64,000 nt of DNA, from the NCBI GenBank assembly GCA_965242575.1, contig OZ251461.1:1302001-1366000 (forward strand), written 5' to 3'. A program made the translations under genes and the position numbers. Each line of letters begins with the position of its first letter. The first letter of the stretch is position 1. Positions 1 through 11,698 of this stretch are shown here, one piece after another. The notes below the pieces were generated by a model. The model did not search any database, was not told the origin of the DNA, and saw only the letters and a program-made list of their open reading frames with translations. The stretch is from JANQOH01 sp965242575 (GTDB taxonomy: Bacteria; Pseudomonadota; Alphaproteobacteria; UBA7887).

Positions 1-3211
<3,211 letters not shown>

Positions 3212-3424
3212 GGTCCTGCCTCGCTTCGCGGTCTGCGCGGGACGGCGCGCGAAGACGCCGCCGCCCGCGCGCGCAAAAGCGCCGCGGGAGCGGTCCCTCC
3301 GCCCCGGCTCGGGCCGGGCATGTTGTTCCGACGGGCGGCGGCGCCCCTGCCGCCCGGTTGGCGCATATAGCGCGCGCCGGCGCGCGTGTCAACCCCGAAT
3401 TTCGGGGCCGGGATCGCGCGCGGG

Positions 3425-3805
3425 CTACGCCAGTTCGACGGTGGCGCCGGCGGCCTCGAGCTTCTTCCTGATCTCCTCGGCCTCGTCCTTGCCGACGCCC
3501 TCCTTGACGGGCTTCGGCGCGCCCTCGACCAGGTCCTTCGCCTCCTTCAGGCCGAGGCCGGTGATCTGGCGGACCTCCTTGATCACGTTGATCTTCTTCT
3601 CGCCGAACGCCGCCAGCACGACGTCGAATTCGGTCTTCTCCTCGACCGCGGCCTCGGCGCCGCCGTCCGCCCCCGGCGCCGCCGCGACGGCGACCGGCGC
3701 CGCCGCCGAGACCCCCCATTTCTCCTCGAGGAGTTTCGACAGCTGCGCCGCCTCGATGACGGTGAGCTGCGAGAGGTCCTCGGCGATTCGCTCCAGATCG
3801 GTCAT
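3425..3805 (-). CDS. rplL: 50S ribosomal protein bL12 (L7/L12)
   Basis: This is the 126-residue stalk protein that recruits translational GTPases to the ribosome. It has the N-terminal dimerisation helix (residues 1-30), an Ala/Gly/Glu-rich hinge (about 36-55) and the C-terminal domain from FDVVLAAFGEKK to the end, including the conserved GLGLKEAKDLVE helix that contacts elongation factors. ATG at 3805 is chosen because it gives the normal MTDLERI start; frame upstream of it does not resemble the family. It lies 53 bases downstream of rplJ and is presumably co-transcribed with it, as the L10(L12)4 complex requires. Confidence 0.97.
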   Translation of the reverse strand: MTDLERIAEDLSQLTVIEAAQLSKLLEEKWGVSAAAPVAVAAAPGADGGAEAAVEEKTEFDVVLAAFGEKKINVIKEVRQITGLGLKEAKDLVEGAPKPVKEGVGKDEAEEIRKKLEAAGATVELA

Positions 3806-3858
3806 GATGGTCGTGACTCCCGGTGTCGTCGGTTTCGGTGTTCGGGGCGCGCCCCGGT

Positions 3859-4386
3859 TCAGGCGGCTTCCGCCGCGCCGCCGGCGTCGGCGCGGGCCTT
3901 GAGGACCCGCGCCAGCTGGCCGGCCGGGGCTTGCAGCACGCCGGCGATGCGGGTCGCCGGCGCGTTGACCAGGCCCACGAGGCGCGCGCGCAATGCGTCG
4001 AGCGAGGGCAGGCTGGCGAGCTCGCGCACCGCCGCCGCGTCGAGCGCCGTTTCGCGCAGGCCGCCGCCGAGCACCACGAGTTTCGGGTTCTTCTCGGCGT
4101 AGCCCACCGCGGCCTTGGCGGCCGCGACCGGGTCCTCGGAGCAGGCGATGGCGGTCGGCCCCGAGAACAATTCCGCCATGTGCCCGTAGGGCGTGCCCTC
4201 GAGCGCGCGCCTGGCGAGGCTGTTCTTGACCACGCGGAAGGCCGCGCCGGCGCCGCGCATGTGGCGGCGCAGATCGTTGGCCTCGTTGGCGTCGATGCCG
4301 ATGTAATGCGCCGCCACGACGGCGTTCGCCTCGTCGAAGACCCCTCTCAGGGCTTCCACGAGCCTTTCCTTGGCCGCCCGCTCCAT
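3859..4386 (-). CDS. rplJ: 50S ribosomal protein uL10
   Basis: This is the 175-residue base of the L7/L12 stalk. The N-terminal rRNA-binding domain contains the VVAAHYIGIDANE and FRVVKNSLARRAL segments, and the protein ends in an Ala/Lys/Arg-rich helix that binds L12 dimers. Start and length match the family. In other bacteria uL10 represses its own operon by binding the mRNA leader; the 217-base gap upstream (4387..4603) is the right place and size for that leader. Confidence 0.97.
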   Translation of the reverse strand: MERAAKERLVEALRGVFDEANAVVAAHYIGIDANEANDLRRHMRGAGAAFRVVKNSLARRALEGTPYGHMAELFSGPTAIACSEDPVAAAKAAVGYAEKNPKLVVLGGGLRETALDAAAVRELASLPSLDALRARLVGLVNAPATRIAGVLQAPAGQLARVLKARADAGGAAEAA

Positions 4387-4603
4387 CGCCGCGCTCCCCG
4401 GTTGTGCGCGCCGCGCGCCGCCGCGCGCGGCGCGCGGCCGCCCGCGGCGCCGGCGGCGCCGTCGTCATGCTGTCCCGGAAGGGCGGGCCGCGCGATGCGC
4501 GGCGGTCCTCCGTCTCGGCGGGCCGGCGAGGCCATTAAGCCCGCGCCCGAAAGCGCGCGGCGCCCGCTGTCTCGGACAGATCGAGAAGGACTTTACCCCG
4601 CCG
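4387..4603 (-). promoter_or_regulatory. rplJL leader, candidate uL10 autoregulatory region
   Basis: This 217-base non-coding gap lies between rplA and rplJ, whereas rplK and rplA are only 3 bases apart. It contains several GC-rich self-complementary stretches, especially the run around 4395..4460. In enterobacteria and many other bacteria this spacer carries the uL10 binding site. I did not fold it, so the regulatory role is inferred from position. Confidence 0.4.
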
Positions 4604-5305
4604 TCAGGCGCGAGTCAAGGGTTCGGTTTCGAGTTTCACGCCGACGCCCATGGTCGAGCTCAGCGTCGCGCGCCGCAGGTAGGTCCCCTTGGCGCCGGAG
4701 GGCTTGGCGCGGACGATGGCGGCGATGAACGCCGCGACGTTCTCCCGCAGCGCCTGTTCGGGGAAGCTCGCCTTGCCGACGCCGGCGTGGACCAGCCCCG
4801 CCTTCTCGACGCGGAACTCGACCTGGCCGCCCTTCGCCGCCTTGACGGCGGCGGCGACGTCATCGGTGACGGTGCCCAGTTTGGGGTTGGGCATGAGGCC
4901 GCGCGGCCCCAGGATGCGGCCGAGGCGCCCGACCGCGCCCATCATGGCGGGGACGGCGATGCAGCGGTCGAACGCGATCTCGCCGCCCTGGACCTTCTCC
5001 GCCAGGTCGGCGGCGCCGACGATGTCCGCCCCGGCGGCCTTCGCCTCCTCGGCCTTGTCGCCGGCGGCGAACACGGCGACGCGCACGGCCTTGCCGGAGC
5101 CGTGCGGCAGGTCGGCCATGCCGCGCACCATCTGGTCGGCGTGGCGCGGGTCGACGCCGAGATTGAGCGCGACCTCGATGGTTTCGTCGAATTTGGCGGT
5201 CGCGTTCTCCTTGACCGTCCGCACCGCCTCCTCGAGGCCGTAATGGCGGTCGCGGTCCACCGCCGTCCGCAGGGGTTTCATCCGCTTTCCGTCGCGCCGG
5301 GCCAT
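4604..5305 (-). CDS. rplA: 50S ribosomal protein uL1
   Basis: This 233-residue protein forms the mobile L1 stalk at the E site. It is recognisable from DETIEVALNLGVDPRHADQ, the GRLGRILGPRGLMPNPKLGT signature near residue 125 and the C-terminal ATLSSTMGVG stretch. Length and start are normal for the family. Only 3 bases separate it from rplK, so the two are one translational unit. In E. coli uL1 represses this pair through a site near the rplK start. Confidence 0.98.
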   Translation of the reverse strand: MARRDGKRMKPLRTAVDRDRHYGLEEAVRTVKENATAKFDETIEVALNLGVDPRHADQMVRGMADLPHGSGKAVRVAVFAAGDKAEEAKAAGADIVGAADLAEKVQGGEIAFDRCIAVPAMMGAVGRLGRILGPRGLMPNPKLGTVTDDVAAAVKAAKGGQVEFRVEKAGLVHAGVGKASFPEQALRENVAAFIAAIVRAKPSGAKGTYLRRATLSSTMGVGVKLETEPLTRA

Positions 5306-5308
5306 CGT

Positions 5309-5743
5309 TCAGTCCCCCACCACCTCGACGCCCATCGAGCGCGCGGAGCCGGCCAGCATCCGGCACGCGGACTCGACGTCGTCGCAATTGAGATCCTCCG
5401 CCTTGAGCTCGGCTATGCGCCGGAGCTCGCTCATGGCGACGCGGCCCACCGGGTCGACGCGGCCGGCCTCGCCGGAGCCCTTCTCCAGTCCGGCGGCCTT
5501 CTTGACGAGGTAGCTGGCCGGCGGGGATTTCGTCTCGAAGGCGAAGCTCTTGTCGGCGTACACCGTGATCACCGTCGGGATCGGCATCCCCGCCTCGAGG
5601 CTCTGCGTCCGGGCGTTGAACGCCTTGCAGAACTCCATGATGTTGAGCCCGCGCTGGCCGAGCGCCGGGCCGATGGGCGGCGCCGGGCGGGCCTCTCCCG
5701 CCGGGACTTGCAGTTTGATGTAGCCGTCGATCTTCTTGGCCAT
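5309..5743 (-). CDS. rplK: 50S ribosomal protein uL11
   Basis: This 144-residue protein of the GTPase-associated centre binds 23S rRNA. It has the N-terminal KLQVPAGEARPAPPIGPALG segment containing the proline-rich thiopeptide-binding region, then GLNIMEFCKAFNART and the C-terminal rRNA-binding domain with a CRMLAGSARSMGVEV end. It is the first gene of the rplKAJL series, 28 bases after nusG. Confidence 0.98.
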   Translation of the reverse strand: MAKKIDGYIKLQVPAGEARPAPPIGPALGQRGLNIMEFCKAFNARTQSLEAGMPIPTVITVYADKSFAFETKSPPASYLVKKAAGLEKGSGEAGRVDPVGRVAMSELRRIAELKAEDLNCDDVESACRMLAGSARSMGVEVVGD

Positions 5744-5771
5744 GCGCCTCTCCCTCTCCGCCGGCGTTCGA

Positions 5772-6338
5772 TCAGAGCTTCTTGACCTGGGCGTATTCGA
5801 GCTCCACCGGAGTCGACCGCCCGAAGATCGACACGCCGACCTTGAGCCGCGCCTTGTCCTCGTCCACGTCCTCGACCGTGCCGTTGAACGCCTCGAACGG
5901 GCCGTCGCAGACCTGCACGACCTCGCCGATCTCGAAGACGATCGACGGCTTGGGCCGCTCGGCGCCCTCGCGCACCTGGCGCAGGATGCGGTCGGCCTCG
6001 CCCTGTCGTATCGGCCGGGGCTCGCCGCCGGAGCCGAGGAAGCCCGTCACCTTGGGGGTGTTCTTGACCAGGTGCCGGCTCTCGACGGTCATCGCCATGC
6101 GGATCAGCACGTAGCCCGGCAGGAATTTGCGCTCGCTCGACACCTTCTTGCCGCGGCGCATCTCCTCCACCTTCTCGATGGGGACGACCACGTCCTCGAA
6201 CATGCCGGACATGTTCTTGCGGATCGCCGCATCGCGGATGGCTTGCGCCACCTTCTTCTCGAAGCCGGAATAGGTGTGGACGATGTACCACTTGTGTTCG
6301 GGCGCGTCCGCCGCCGCTGCCTCCGCCGCCTCCGCCAT
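5772..6338 (-). CDS. nusG: transcription termination/antitermination factor NusG
   Basis: This 188-residue factor links RNA polymerase to Rho or to the ribosome. The NGN domain starts at KWYIVHTYSGFEKKVA and includes the conserved FLPGYVLIRMAM segment. A C-terminal KOW domain has the GEVVQVCDGPFEAFNGTVED motif. The frame is open upstream, but ATG at 6338 is chosen because it follows the secE stop by 2 bases and gives an acidic Ala-rich lead of normal length. Co-transcription with secE is typical. Confidence 0.97.
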   Translation of the reverse strand: MAEAAEAAAADAPEHKWYIVHTYSGFEKKVAQAIRDAAIRKNMSGMFEDVVVPIEKVEEMRRGKKVSSERKFLPGYVLIRMAMTVESRHLVKNTPKVTGFLGSGGEPRPIRQGEADRILRQVREGAERPKPSIVFEIGEVVQVCDGPFEAFNGTVEDVDEDKARLKVGVSIFGRSTPVELEYAQVKKL

Positions 6339-6340
6339 CG

Positions 6341-6538
6341 TCAGCCTCCGATGCCGAGGATCGACGTCACCCCGGCGCGAATGATCCAATCGACGAGCAG
6401 GAAGAAGATCGCCAGCAGGAACACCATGACGAACACCATGACGGTGGTGACGGTGACCTCCTTGCGGGTCGGCCAGACGACGCGCGACATCTCCTGTCGC
6501 ACCTGGCGCACGAATTCGGCGGGAGTAGGCTTGGCCAT
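6341..6538 (-). CDS. secE: preprotein translocase subunit SecE
   Basis: This is the 65-residue single-span SecE that clamps SecY in the Sec translocon. The cytoplasmic amphipathic helix carries the signature EMSRVVWPTRKEV (about residues 16-28). A single hydrophobic segment, VMVFVMVFLLAIFFLLVDWII, occupies about residues 33-53. Short one-span SecE is normal outside enterobacteria. It lies between tRNA-Trp and nusG, its usual position. Confidence 0.96.
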   Translation of the reverse strand: MAKPTPAEFVRQVRQEMSRVVWPTRKEVTVTTVMVFVMVFLLAIFFLLVDWIIRAGVTSILGIGG

Positions 6539-6578
6539 GACGACGACCCCGTGTGGTTTCCGCGCGGCGGCGGGAAAG

Positions 6579-6654
6579 TGGCAGGAGTGGAGGGACTCGA
6601 ACCCCCAGCCCCCGGTTTTGGAGACCGGTGCTCTACCAGTTGAGCTACACTCCT
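6579..6654 (-). tRNA. tRNA-Trp (CCA)
   Basis: Read on the minus strand, the 76 bases form a complete cloverleaf. The acceptor AGGAGTG pairs with CACTCCT, there is a D arm, the anticodon loop is CTCCAAA (anticodon CCA), the T arm contains GTTCGAGTC, the discriminator is G, and the 3' CCA is encoded (6579..6581). It sits between tuf and secE as in most proteobacteria. Confidence 0.98.
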
Positions 6655-6662
6655 AGCGCCCG

Positions 6663-7856
<1,194 letters not shown>

Positions 7857-7881
7857 CGTCTCATCCGTGTTCGCGCGGCGG

Positions 7882-7955
7882 TGGAGCGGGCGATGGGAAT
7901 CGAACCCACGTAACCAGCTTGGAAGGCTGGGGCTCTGCCATTGAGCTACGCCCGC
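7882..7955 (-). tRNA. tRNA-Gly (TCC)
   Basis: This is a 74-base cloverleaf on the minus strand. The acceptor GCGGGCG pairs with CGCCCGC, the anticodon loop has TCC flanked by CT and AA, the T arm is GTTCGATTC, and the CCA is encoded at 7882..7884. It lies between tRNA-Tyr and tuf, within the same transcription unit. Confidence 0.98.
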
Positions 7956-8054
7956 CCGCCCGCGTTTCCGACCCCCGGTTCGATCCCCGGCCCGTCCTCG
8001 TGTCTCCTCGCTCCCGCGGCGCAGGCGAAGCGGCCGGCTCCGCCGCCGCGCCGG

Positions 8055-8140
8055 TGGTGGAGGGGGTAGGATTCGAACCTACGTAGACGTACGTCGGCAG
8101 ATTTACAGTCTGCTGCCTTTAACCGCTCGGCCACCCCTCC
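8055..8140 (-). tRNA. tRNA-Tyr (GTA)
   Basis: This 86-base class II tRNA has a long variable arm (CCGACGTACGTCTACG). The acceptor GGAGGGG pairs with CCCCTCC, the anticodon loop is CTGTAAA (anticodon GTA), the T arm is GGTTCGAATCC, and the CCA is encoded at 8055..8057. It is the first gene after the promoter at 8179..8207. Confidence 0.98.
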
Positions 8141-8178
8141 GCGCCGTCGCGAGCCCGCGGCCCGCCGGAGCGAGCCCC

Positions 8179-8207
8179 CATCTAGCGCCGCGCCCGGCCG
8201 TTGTCAA
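8179..8207 (-). promoter_or_regulatory. promoter for tRNA-Tyr / tRNA-Gly / tuf operon
   Basis: On the minus strand a TTGACA -35 box (8202..8207) and a TAGATG -10 box (8179..8184) are separated by exactly 17 bases. They lie about 40 bases upstream of tRNA-Tyr and 30 bases from the divergent rlmB start. The spacing and the perfect -35 make this the likely start of the block running towards rpoB. Confidence 0.7.
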
Positions 8208-8236
8208 CGGCCCGGCCGCGCCGGTATTTTCGCCCG

Positions 8237-8998
8237 ATGGCCCCCCGCGACCGCGCCGCGAACCGCCCGCGCCGGCCGCGCCCGGCGGGCGCCTACTGGA
8301 TCTGGGGCGCGCACCCGCTGCGCGCGGCGCTGGCCAACCCGGCGCGCCGCCTCCGCCGCGTGCTGGCGACCGAGGCGGCGCGGCGGCGGCTGCCCGAGCT
8401 TCCGGCAGGAGCGGAGGCGGCGCCGGCGCGGCGGCTCGCCGAGCTGCTCCCCGAAGGCGCGGCGCACCAGGGCTGCGCGGCGCTGGCGGAGCCGCTCGCG
8501 CCGGCGCGCCTGTCGGACGCGCTGGCGGCGGCGGGCGACGCGCCGCTGGTGGTTCTCGACGGCGTGACCGACCCGCGCAACGTCGGCGCGATCCTGCGTT
8601 CGGCGGCGGCGTTCGGCGCCGCCGCCGTAGTCGCGCCGCGGCGCGGCGCGCCGCCGGAAAGCGGCGCGCTGGCCAAGGCGGCGGCCGGCGCGCTCGACAT
8701 CGTCCCGACGCCGCGCGTGGCCAATCTGGCGCGCGCGCTGCGCGAGATCGCCGCCGCCGGCTGGTGGACGGTAGGGCTGGACGGCGCCGCGCCGCGGAGC
8801 CTGGCGGAGGCGCGCCCGCCGGCGCGCTGCGCGCTCGTGCTCGGCGCCGAGGGCGCGGGGCTGCGCCGCCTCACCCGCGAGGCGTGCGACGAATGCGCCG
8901 CCTTGCCGCTCCCCGGCGCGGTGGCTAGCCTCAACGTCTCCAACGCCTGCGCGGTCGCGCTCTACGCCGTGACCGGCGCGGCGCGGCGGCCGGCGTAG
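8237..8998 (+). CDS. rlmB: 23S rRNA (guanosine 2'-O) methyltransferase, SpoU/TrmH family
   Basis: This 253-residue protein is of the RlmB type, which methylates the 2'-OH of G2251 in 23S rRNA using AdoMet. A substrate-binding N-terminus (about 20-85) precedes a SPOUT knot domain. Motif 1 is DGVTDPRNVGAILRSAAAFG, motif 2 is LVLGAEGAGL, and motif 3 is LPLPGAVASLNVSNA with the buried Asn and Ser. ATG at 8237 is used; an in-frame TTG at 8201 would overlap the opposing -35 box. The stop codon lies inside the acceptor stem of tRNA-Thr. The pairing with the tuf-tRNA block is common in Alphaproteobacteria. Confidence 0.93.
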   Translation: MAPRDRAANRPRRPRPAGAYWIWGAHPLRAALANPARRLRRVLATEAARRRLPELPAGAEAAPARRLAELLPEGAAHQGCAALAEPLAPARLSDALAAAGDAPLVVLDGVTDPRNVGAILRSAAAFGAAAVVAPRRGAPPESGALAKAAAGALDIVPTPRVANLARALREIAAAGWWTVGLDGAAPRSLAEARPPARCALVLGAEGAGLRRLTREACDECAALPLPGAVASLNVSNACAVALYAVTGAARRPA

Positions 8999-9064
8999 CT
9001 CAACCGGTAGAGCAACCGCCTTGTAAGCGGTAGGTCGCGGGTTCGAATCCCGCCGCCGGCGCCA
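8989..9064 (+). tRNA. tRNA-Thr (TGT)
   Basis: This 76-base cloverleaf has acceptor GCCGGCG pairing with CGCCGGC, anticodon loop CTTGTAA (anticodon TGT), T arm GGGTTCGAATCCC, discriminator G and encoded CCA (9062..9064). Its first 10 bases overlap the last codons and stop of rlmB, so the tRNA must be processed out of, or transcribed through, the rlmB message. Confidence 0.97.
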
Positions 9065-9074
9065 TTCCCGCCGC

Positions 9075-9737
9075 CTACCGCGCCGCGCCGGGCGGGCGGG
9101 CGTCCGGGGCGCGGAGGTAGAGCGGCGCGCACGCCGCGCGGTCCGGCCGGCGTTCGGCGGCGAGAGCGGCGACGTCGGCGGCGTCGGGCAGGCCGTCGCC
9201 GGGGGCGATCCGGGCCCACGCGCCGATGAGCGCCGCCAGCCGGGGCGCGGCGTCGCCGGCGAGCAGGACCGGCCCCGGGCCGGCGAGCGCGGCGGCGGCC
9301 CCGGCGGTCATCGCCGCCGGCGGCGGGCCGGACGGAAAGCGCTGCGCATAGACCTGCCCCCGCCGCGCCTCGATGGCCGCGAGCGCCGGCGCGCCGGCGC
9401 CCGCCCCGGCGGCGAAGGCCAGGACCTCCAGCGTCGTCAGGCCGATGACGGGCTTGCCGGCGGCGAGCGCGAGGCCGCGCGCGGCCGCCAAGCCGATGCG
9501 CACGCCGGTGAAGGCCCCGGGGCCGCGGGTGACGGCGATGGCGTCGAGCGCGGCGCAGTCGAGGCCGGCCTCCGCCAGCGCCTCCGCCGCCATAGGGACG
9601 ATCGCCTCGGCGTGGCCGCGGCCGATGACCTCGCGGCGCCGGGCGGCGAGCGCGCCGTCGACCCGCAGGGCGGCCGAACACGCCGCCGTCGCCGTGTCGA
9701 GGGCGAGGATTTTGCTCACGCCGGCGCCGCCGGCCAT
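9075..9737 (-). CDS. tsaB: tRNA threonylcarbamoyladenosine biosynthesis protein TsaB
   Basis: This is the partner of TsaD in making t6A37 on ANN-decoding tRNAs. The ASKHA-fold start ILALDTATAACSAAL is followed by HAEAIVPM, the VTRGPGAFTGVRIGLAAARG motif near residue 75 and EARRGQVYAQ. The length (about 220 residues) fits. The ATG at 9737 leaves a six-residue lead; the GTG at 9719 (VSKILALD) is an equally plausible start. It is transcribed divergently from ddpX with only 11 bases between. Confidence 0.92.
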   Translation of the reverse strand: MAGGAGVSKILALDTATAACSAALRVDGALAARRREVIGRGHAEAIVPMAAEALAEAGLDCAALDAIAVTRGPGAFTGVRIGLAAARGLALAAGKPVIGLTTLEVLAFAAGAGAGAPALAAIEARRGQVYAQRFPSGPPPAAMTAGAAAALAGPGPVLLAGDAAPRLAALIGAWARIAPGDGLPDAADVAALAAERRPDRAACAPLYLRAPDARPPGAAR

Positions 9738-9748
9738 ACTCGCGGGGC

Positions 9749-10312
9749 ATGATCCTCGAACCCGTCGCCCCGGACTCGCACGGCGTGGAGATCGCGCTGG
9801 CCTATGCCGGGCCGGAGAACTTCACCGGCGCGCCGATCTACGCCGCCGGCGCCGGCTGCCGCCTGCTCCCGGAGGCCGCGGCGGCGCTGGCGCGCGCCGC
9901 CGCCGCGGCCGCGGAGCTCGGGCTCCGCTTGCGGGTGCTCGACGCCTACCGCCCGACCGAAGCGCAATGGGCGCTGTGGCGGCGGAGGCCGGACCCGGAC
10001 TTCGTCGCCGACCCCAGGCGCGGCTCGCCGCATTCGCGCGGCGCCGCGGTCGACCTCACGCTGGTGGACGGCGGCGGGCGGGAGCTGGACATGGGAACGG
10101 GGTTCGACGACTTCACGCCGCGCGCGCACCATGGCGCGGACGGAGTCGGCGCGGCGGCGCGGCGCAACCGCCTGCTCCTGTTGGGGCTGATGACCGATGC
10201 GGGGTGGGACTTCTACCGCAACGAGTGGTGGCACTACCAATTGTTCGATTCGCGACGCTACCCGCTGCTGCGCGACGGCGCGGGGGCGCCGCGCCTCATG
10301 CCGCCGGCCTGA
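9749..10312 (+). CDS. ddpX: D-alanyl-D-alanine dipeptidase (DdpX/VanX family)
   Basis: This 187-residue zinc metallopeptidase probably hydrolyses D-Ala-D-Ala. The peptidase M15D metal site is visible: SPHSRGAAVD gives the His and Asp ligands, and EWWHY near residue 157 gives the catalytic Glu and third ligand. RVLDAYRPTEAQ matches the substrate-side arginine segment. There is no signal peptide, so it should be cytoplasmic. No vanA- or vanH-like gene is nearby, so a role in D-Ala turnover is more likely than glycopeptide resistance. Confidence 0.88.
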   Translation: MILEPVAPDSHGVEIALAYAGPENFTGAPIYAAGAGCRLLPEAAAALARAAAAAAELGLRLRVLDAYRPTEAQWALWRRRPDPDFVADPRRGSPHSRGAAVDLTLVDGGGRELDMGTGFDDFTPRAHHGADGVGAAARRNRLLLLGLMTDAGWDFYRNEWWHYQLFDSRRYPLLRDGAGAPRLMPPA

Positions 10313-10314
10313 AT

Positions 10315-10908
10315 TCAGAGTATCCGGCACGCGTCCTCGAAGGCGAGGCGCGGGCTGCGCGGAAACAGCGCGGACGCGTCGCCGCGGCCGAGATTGCACA
10401 GGAAGTTGGACCGCCAGGAGGTCCCGGCGAAGAACGCTTCGTCCACCCCCGCATTGTCGAAGCCGGACATGGGGCCGCAATCGAAGCCGAGCGCCCGCGC
10501 GGCGATCATGAAATAGGCGCCCTGGAGCGAGCCGTTGCGCAGCGCGGTGACGCGGACGTGCTCGTCCTTGCCGGCGAACCACGACCGCGCGGTCGCGTCG
10601 TGCGGGAACAGCTCGCCCAGGCGCTCGTAGAATTCCAGGTCGTGGGCGACGACGACGCACATGGGGGCGGCCTCGGTCTTGCGGCGGTTGCCCTCGGAGA
10701 GGTGCGGCAGAAGCCGGGCGCGGGCCTCGGCGCTCCGCAGGAAGACGAATCGCGCCGGCGACGAATTGGCGGTCGTCGGGCCGAACTTCATGAGGTCGAA
10801 AATGGCCCGGAGGTCGGAGTCGGCCACCGGGCCGGGGCACCATGCGTTATGGGTGCGCGCCGCGCGAAAGACGATGTCGAGCGCCCCGTCGTCGAGCTTG
10901 CCGGCCAC
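10315..10908 (-). CDS. rutE: RutE-type nitroreductase / malonic semialdehyde reductase
   Basis: This 197-residue flavoprotein is of the nitroreductase fold. RTHNAW near the N-terminus, DLMKFGPTTANSSPARFVF and the C-terminal RALGFDCGPMSGFDNAGV motif are characteristic of the RutE/HadB subgroup, which reduces malonic semialdehyde to 3-hydroxypropionate in uracil degradation. No other rut gene is present, so the substrate here is uncertain. It converges with ddpX, with 2 bases between stops. Confidence 0.85.
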   Translation of the reverse strand: MAGKLDDGALDIVFRAARTHNAWCPGPVADSDLRAIFDLMKFGPTTANSSPARFVFLRSAEARARLLPHLSEGNRRKTEAAPMCVVVAHDLEFYERLGELFPHDATARSWFAGKDEHVRVTALRNGSLQGAYFMIAARALGFDCGPMSGFDNAGVDEAFFAGTSWRSNFLCNLGRGDASALFPRSPRLAFEDACRIL

Positions 10909-10945
10909 CGCCGCCTCCCGCGTTCCGCCCGCGCCGCCGCCGCCG

Positions 10946-10973
10946 TTGACAGGCGCGCGGCGGCGCGTATGGT
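10946..10973 (+). promoter_or_regulatory. promoter for rplU-rpmA
   Basis: A TTGACA -35 box (10946..10951) and a TATGGT -10 box (10968..10973) are separated by 16 bases and lie about 57 bases upstream of the rplU start. No other promoter-like pair is obvious in this gap. Confidence 0.65.
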
Positions 10974-11030
10974 GCGCGCCGCGCGAACCCTGCGGCGCGG
11001 CGCGCCGACCATAGTCTCGAACAGGCCCCC

Positions 11031-11399
11031 ATGTATGCGGTTGTGAAGACCGGCGGCAAGCAGTATCGCGTCGCCGAGAACGACGTCATCTCGGTCGAGA
11101 GCCTGCCCGGCGCGGCGGGCGACCGGGTGACGCTGGACGAAGTGCTGATGGTCGCCGGCGCGGACGGCGCGCGGATCGGCGCGCCCACGGTCGCCGGCGC
11201 ATCGGTGACGGCGACGGTGCTGGAGCAGGCCCGCGGCGACAAGGTCGTCGTGTTCAAGAAGCTCCGGCGCAAGGGCCACCGGCGCACGCGCGGGCACCGG
11301 CAGCGCAAGACCGTGCTGCGCATCGCCGGCATCGACGCCGGCCCCGGAGCGGGCGCGGTGGGAGACGGCGCGGAAGGAGGCGGGAGCGATGGCGCATAA
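11031..11399 (+). CDS. rplU: 50S ribosomal protein bL21
   Basis: This 122-residue 23S rRNA-binding protein has the family start MYAVVKTGGKQYRV, the central GAPTVAGASVTATVLEQ segment and the basic KKLRRKGHRRTRGHRQ stretch. The last 11 bases overlap rpmA, which starts at 11389. It opens the conserved rplU-rpmA-obg-proBA series. Confidence 0.97.
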   Translation: MYAVVKTGGKQYRVAENDVISVESLPGAAGDRVTLDEVLMVAGADGARIGAPTVAGASVTATVLEQARGDKVVVFKKLRRKGHRRTRGHRQRKTVLRIAGIDAGPGAGAVGDGAEGGGSDGA

Positions 11400-11661
11400 G
11401 AAGGCGGGCGGCAGTTCGCGCAACGGGCGCGACTCGGCGGGCCGGCGGCTCGGCGTGAAGAAATACGGCGGCGAGATCGTCGTCCCCGGCAACATCATCG
11501 TCCGCCAGCGCGGCACCAGGTTCCATCCCGGCGCCCATGTGGGCATGGGCAAGGACCACACGCTGTTCGCCACCGCGCCGGGCCGGGTGGCGTTCCGCCG
11601 CGGGCGCCTGGGGCGCACCTGGGTGTCGGTCGACGCCGGCCCGCCGGCTCCGCGCGCCTGA
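11389..11661 (+). CDS. rpmA: 50S ribosomal protein bL27
   Basis: This 90-residue protein has a flexible N-terminus that reaches the peptidyl-transferase centre. MAHKKAGGSSRNGRDS at the start and RQRGTRFHPGAHVGMGKDHTL in the centre are diagnostic. No extra N-terminal propeptide is present, as expected outside Firmicutes. A GGAG-type ribosome-binding site within rplU precedes the ATG. Confidence 0.97.
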   Translation: MAHKKAGGSSRNGRDSAGRRLGVKKYGGEIVVPGNIIVRQRGTRFHPGAHVGMGKDHTLFATAPGRVAFRRGRLGRTWVSVDAGPPAPRA

Positions 11662-11698
11662 CCGCCGGGGCGGCCGCGCCGGACGGGCGGGCCGCGCC

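Noticed and set aside
9749..10312. Glycopeptide resistance (vanX) call for the D-Ala-D-Ala dipeptidase
   Set aside because: There are no vanH, vanA, vanR or vanS genes nearby, and the family is widespread in Gram-negative bacteria for D-Ala metabolism.
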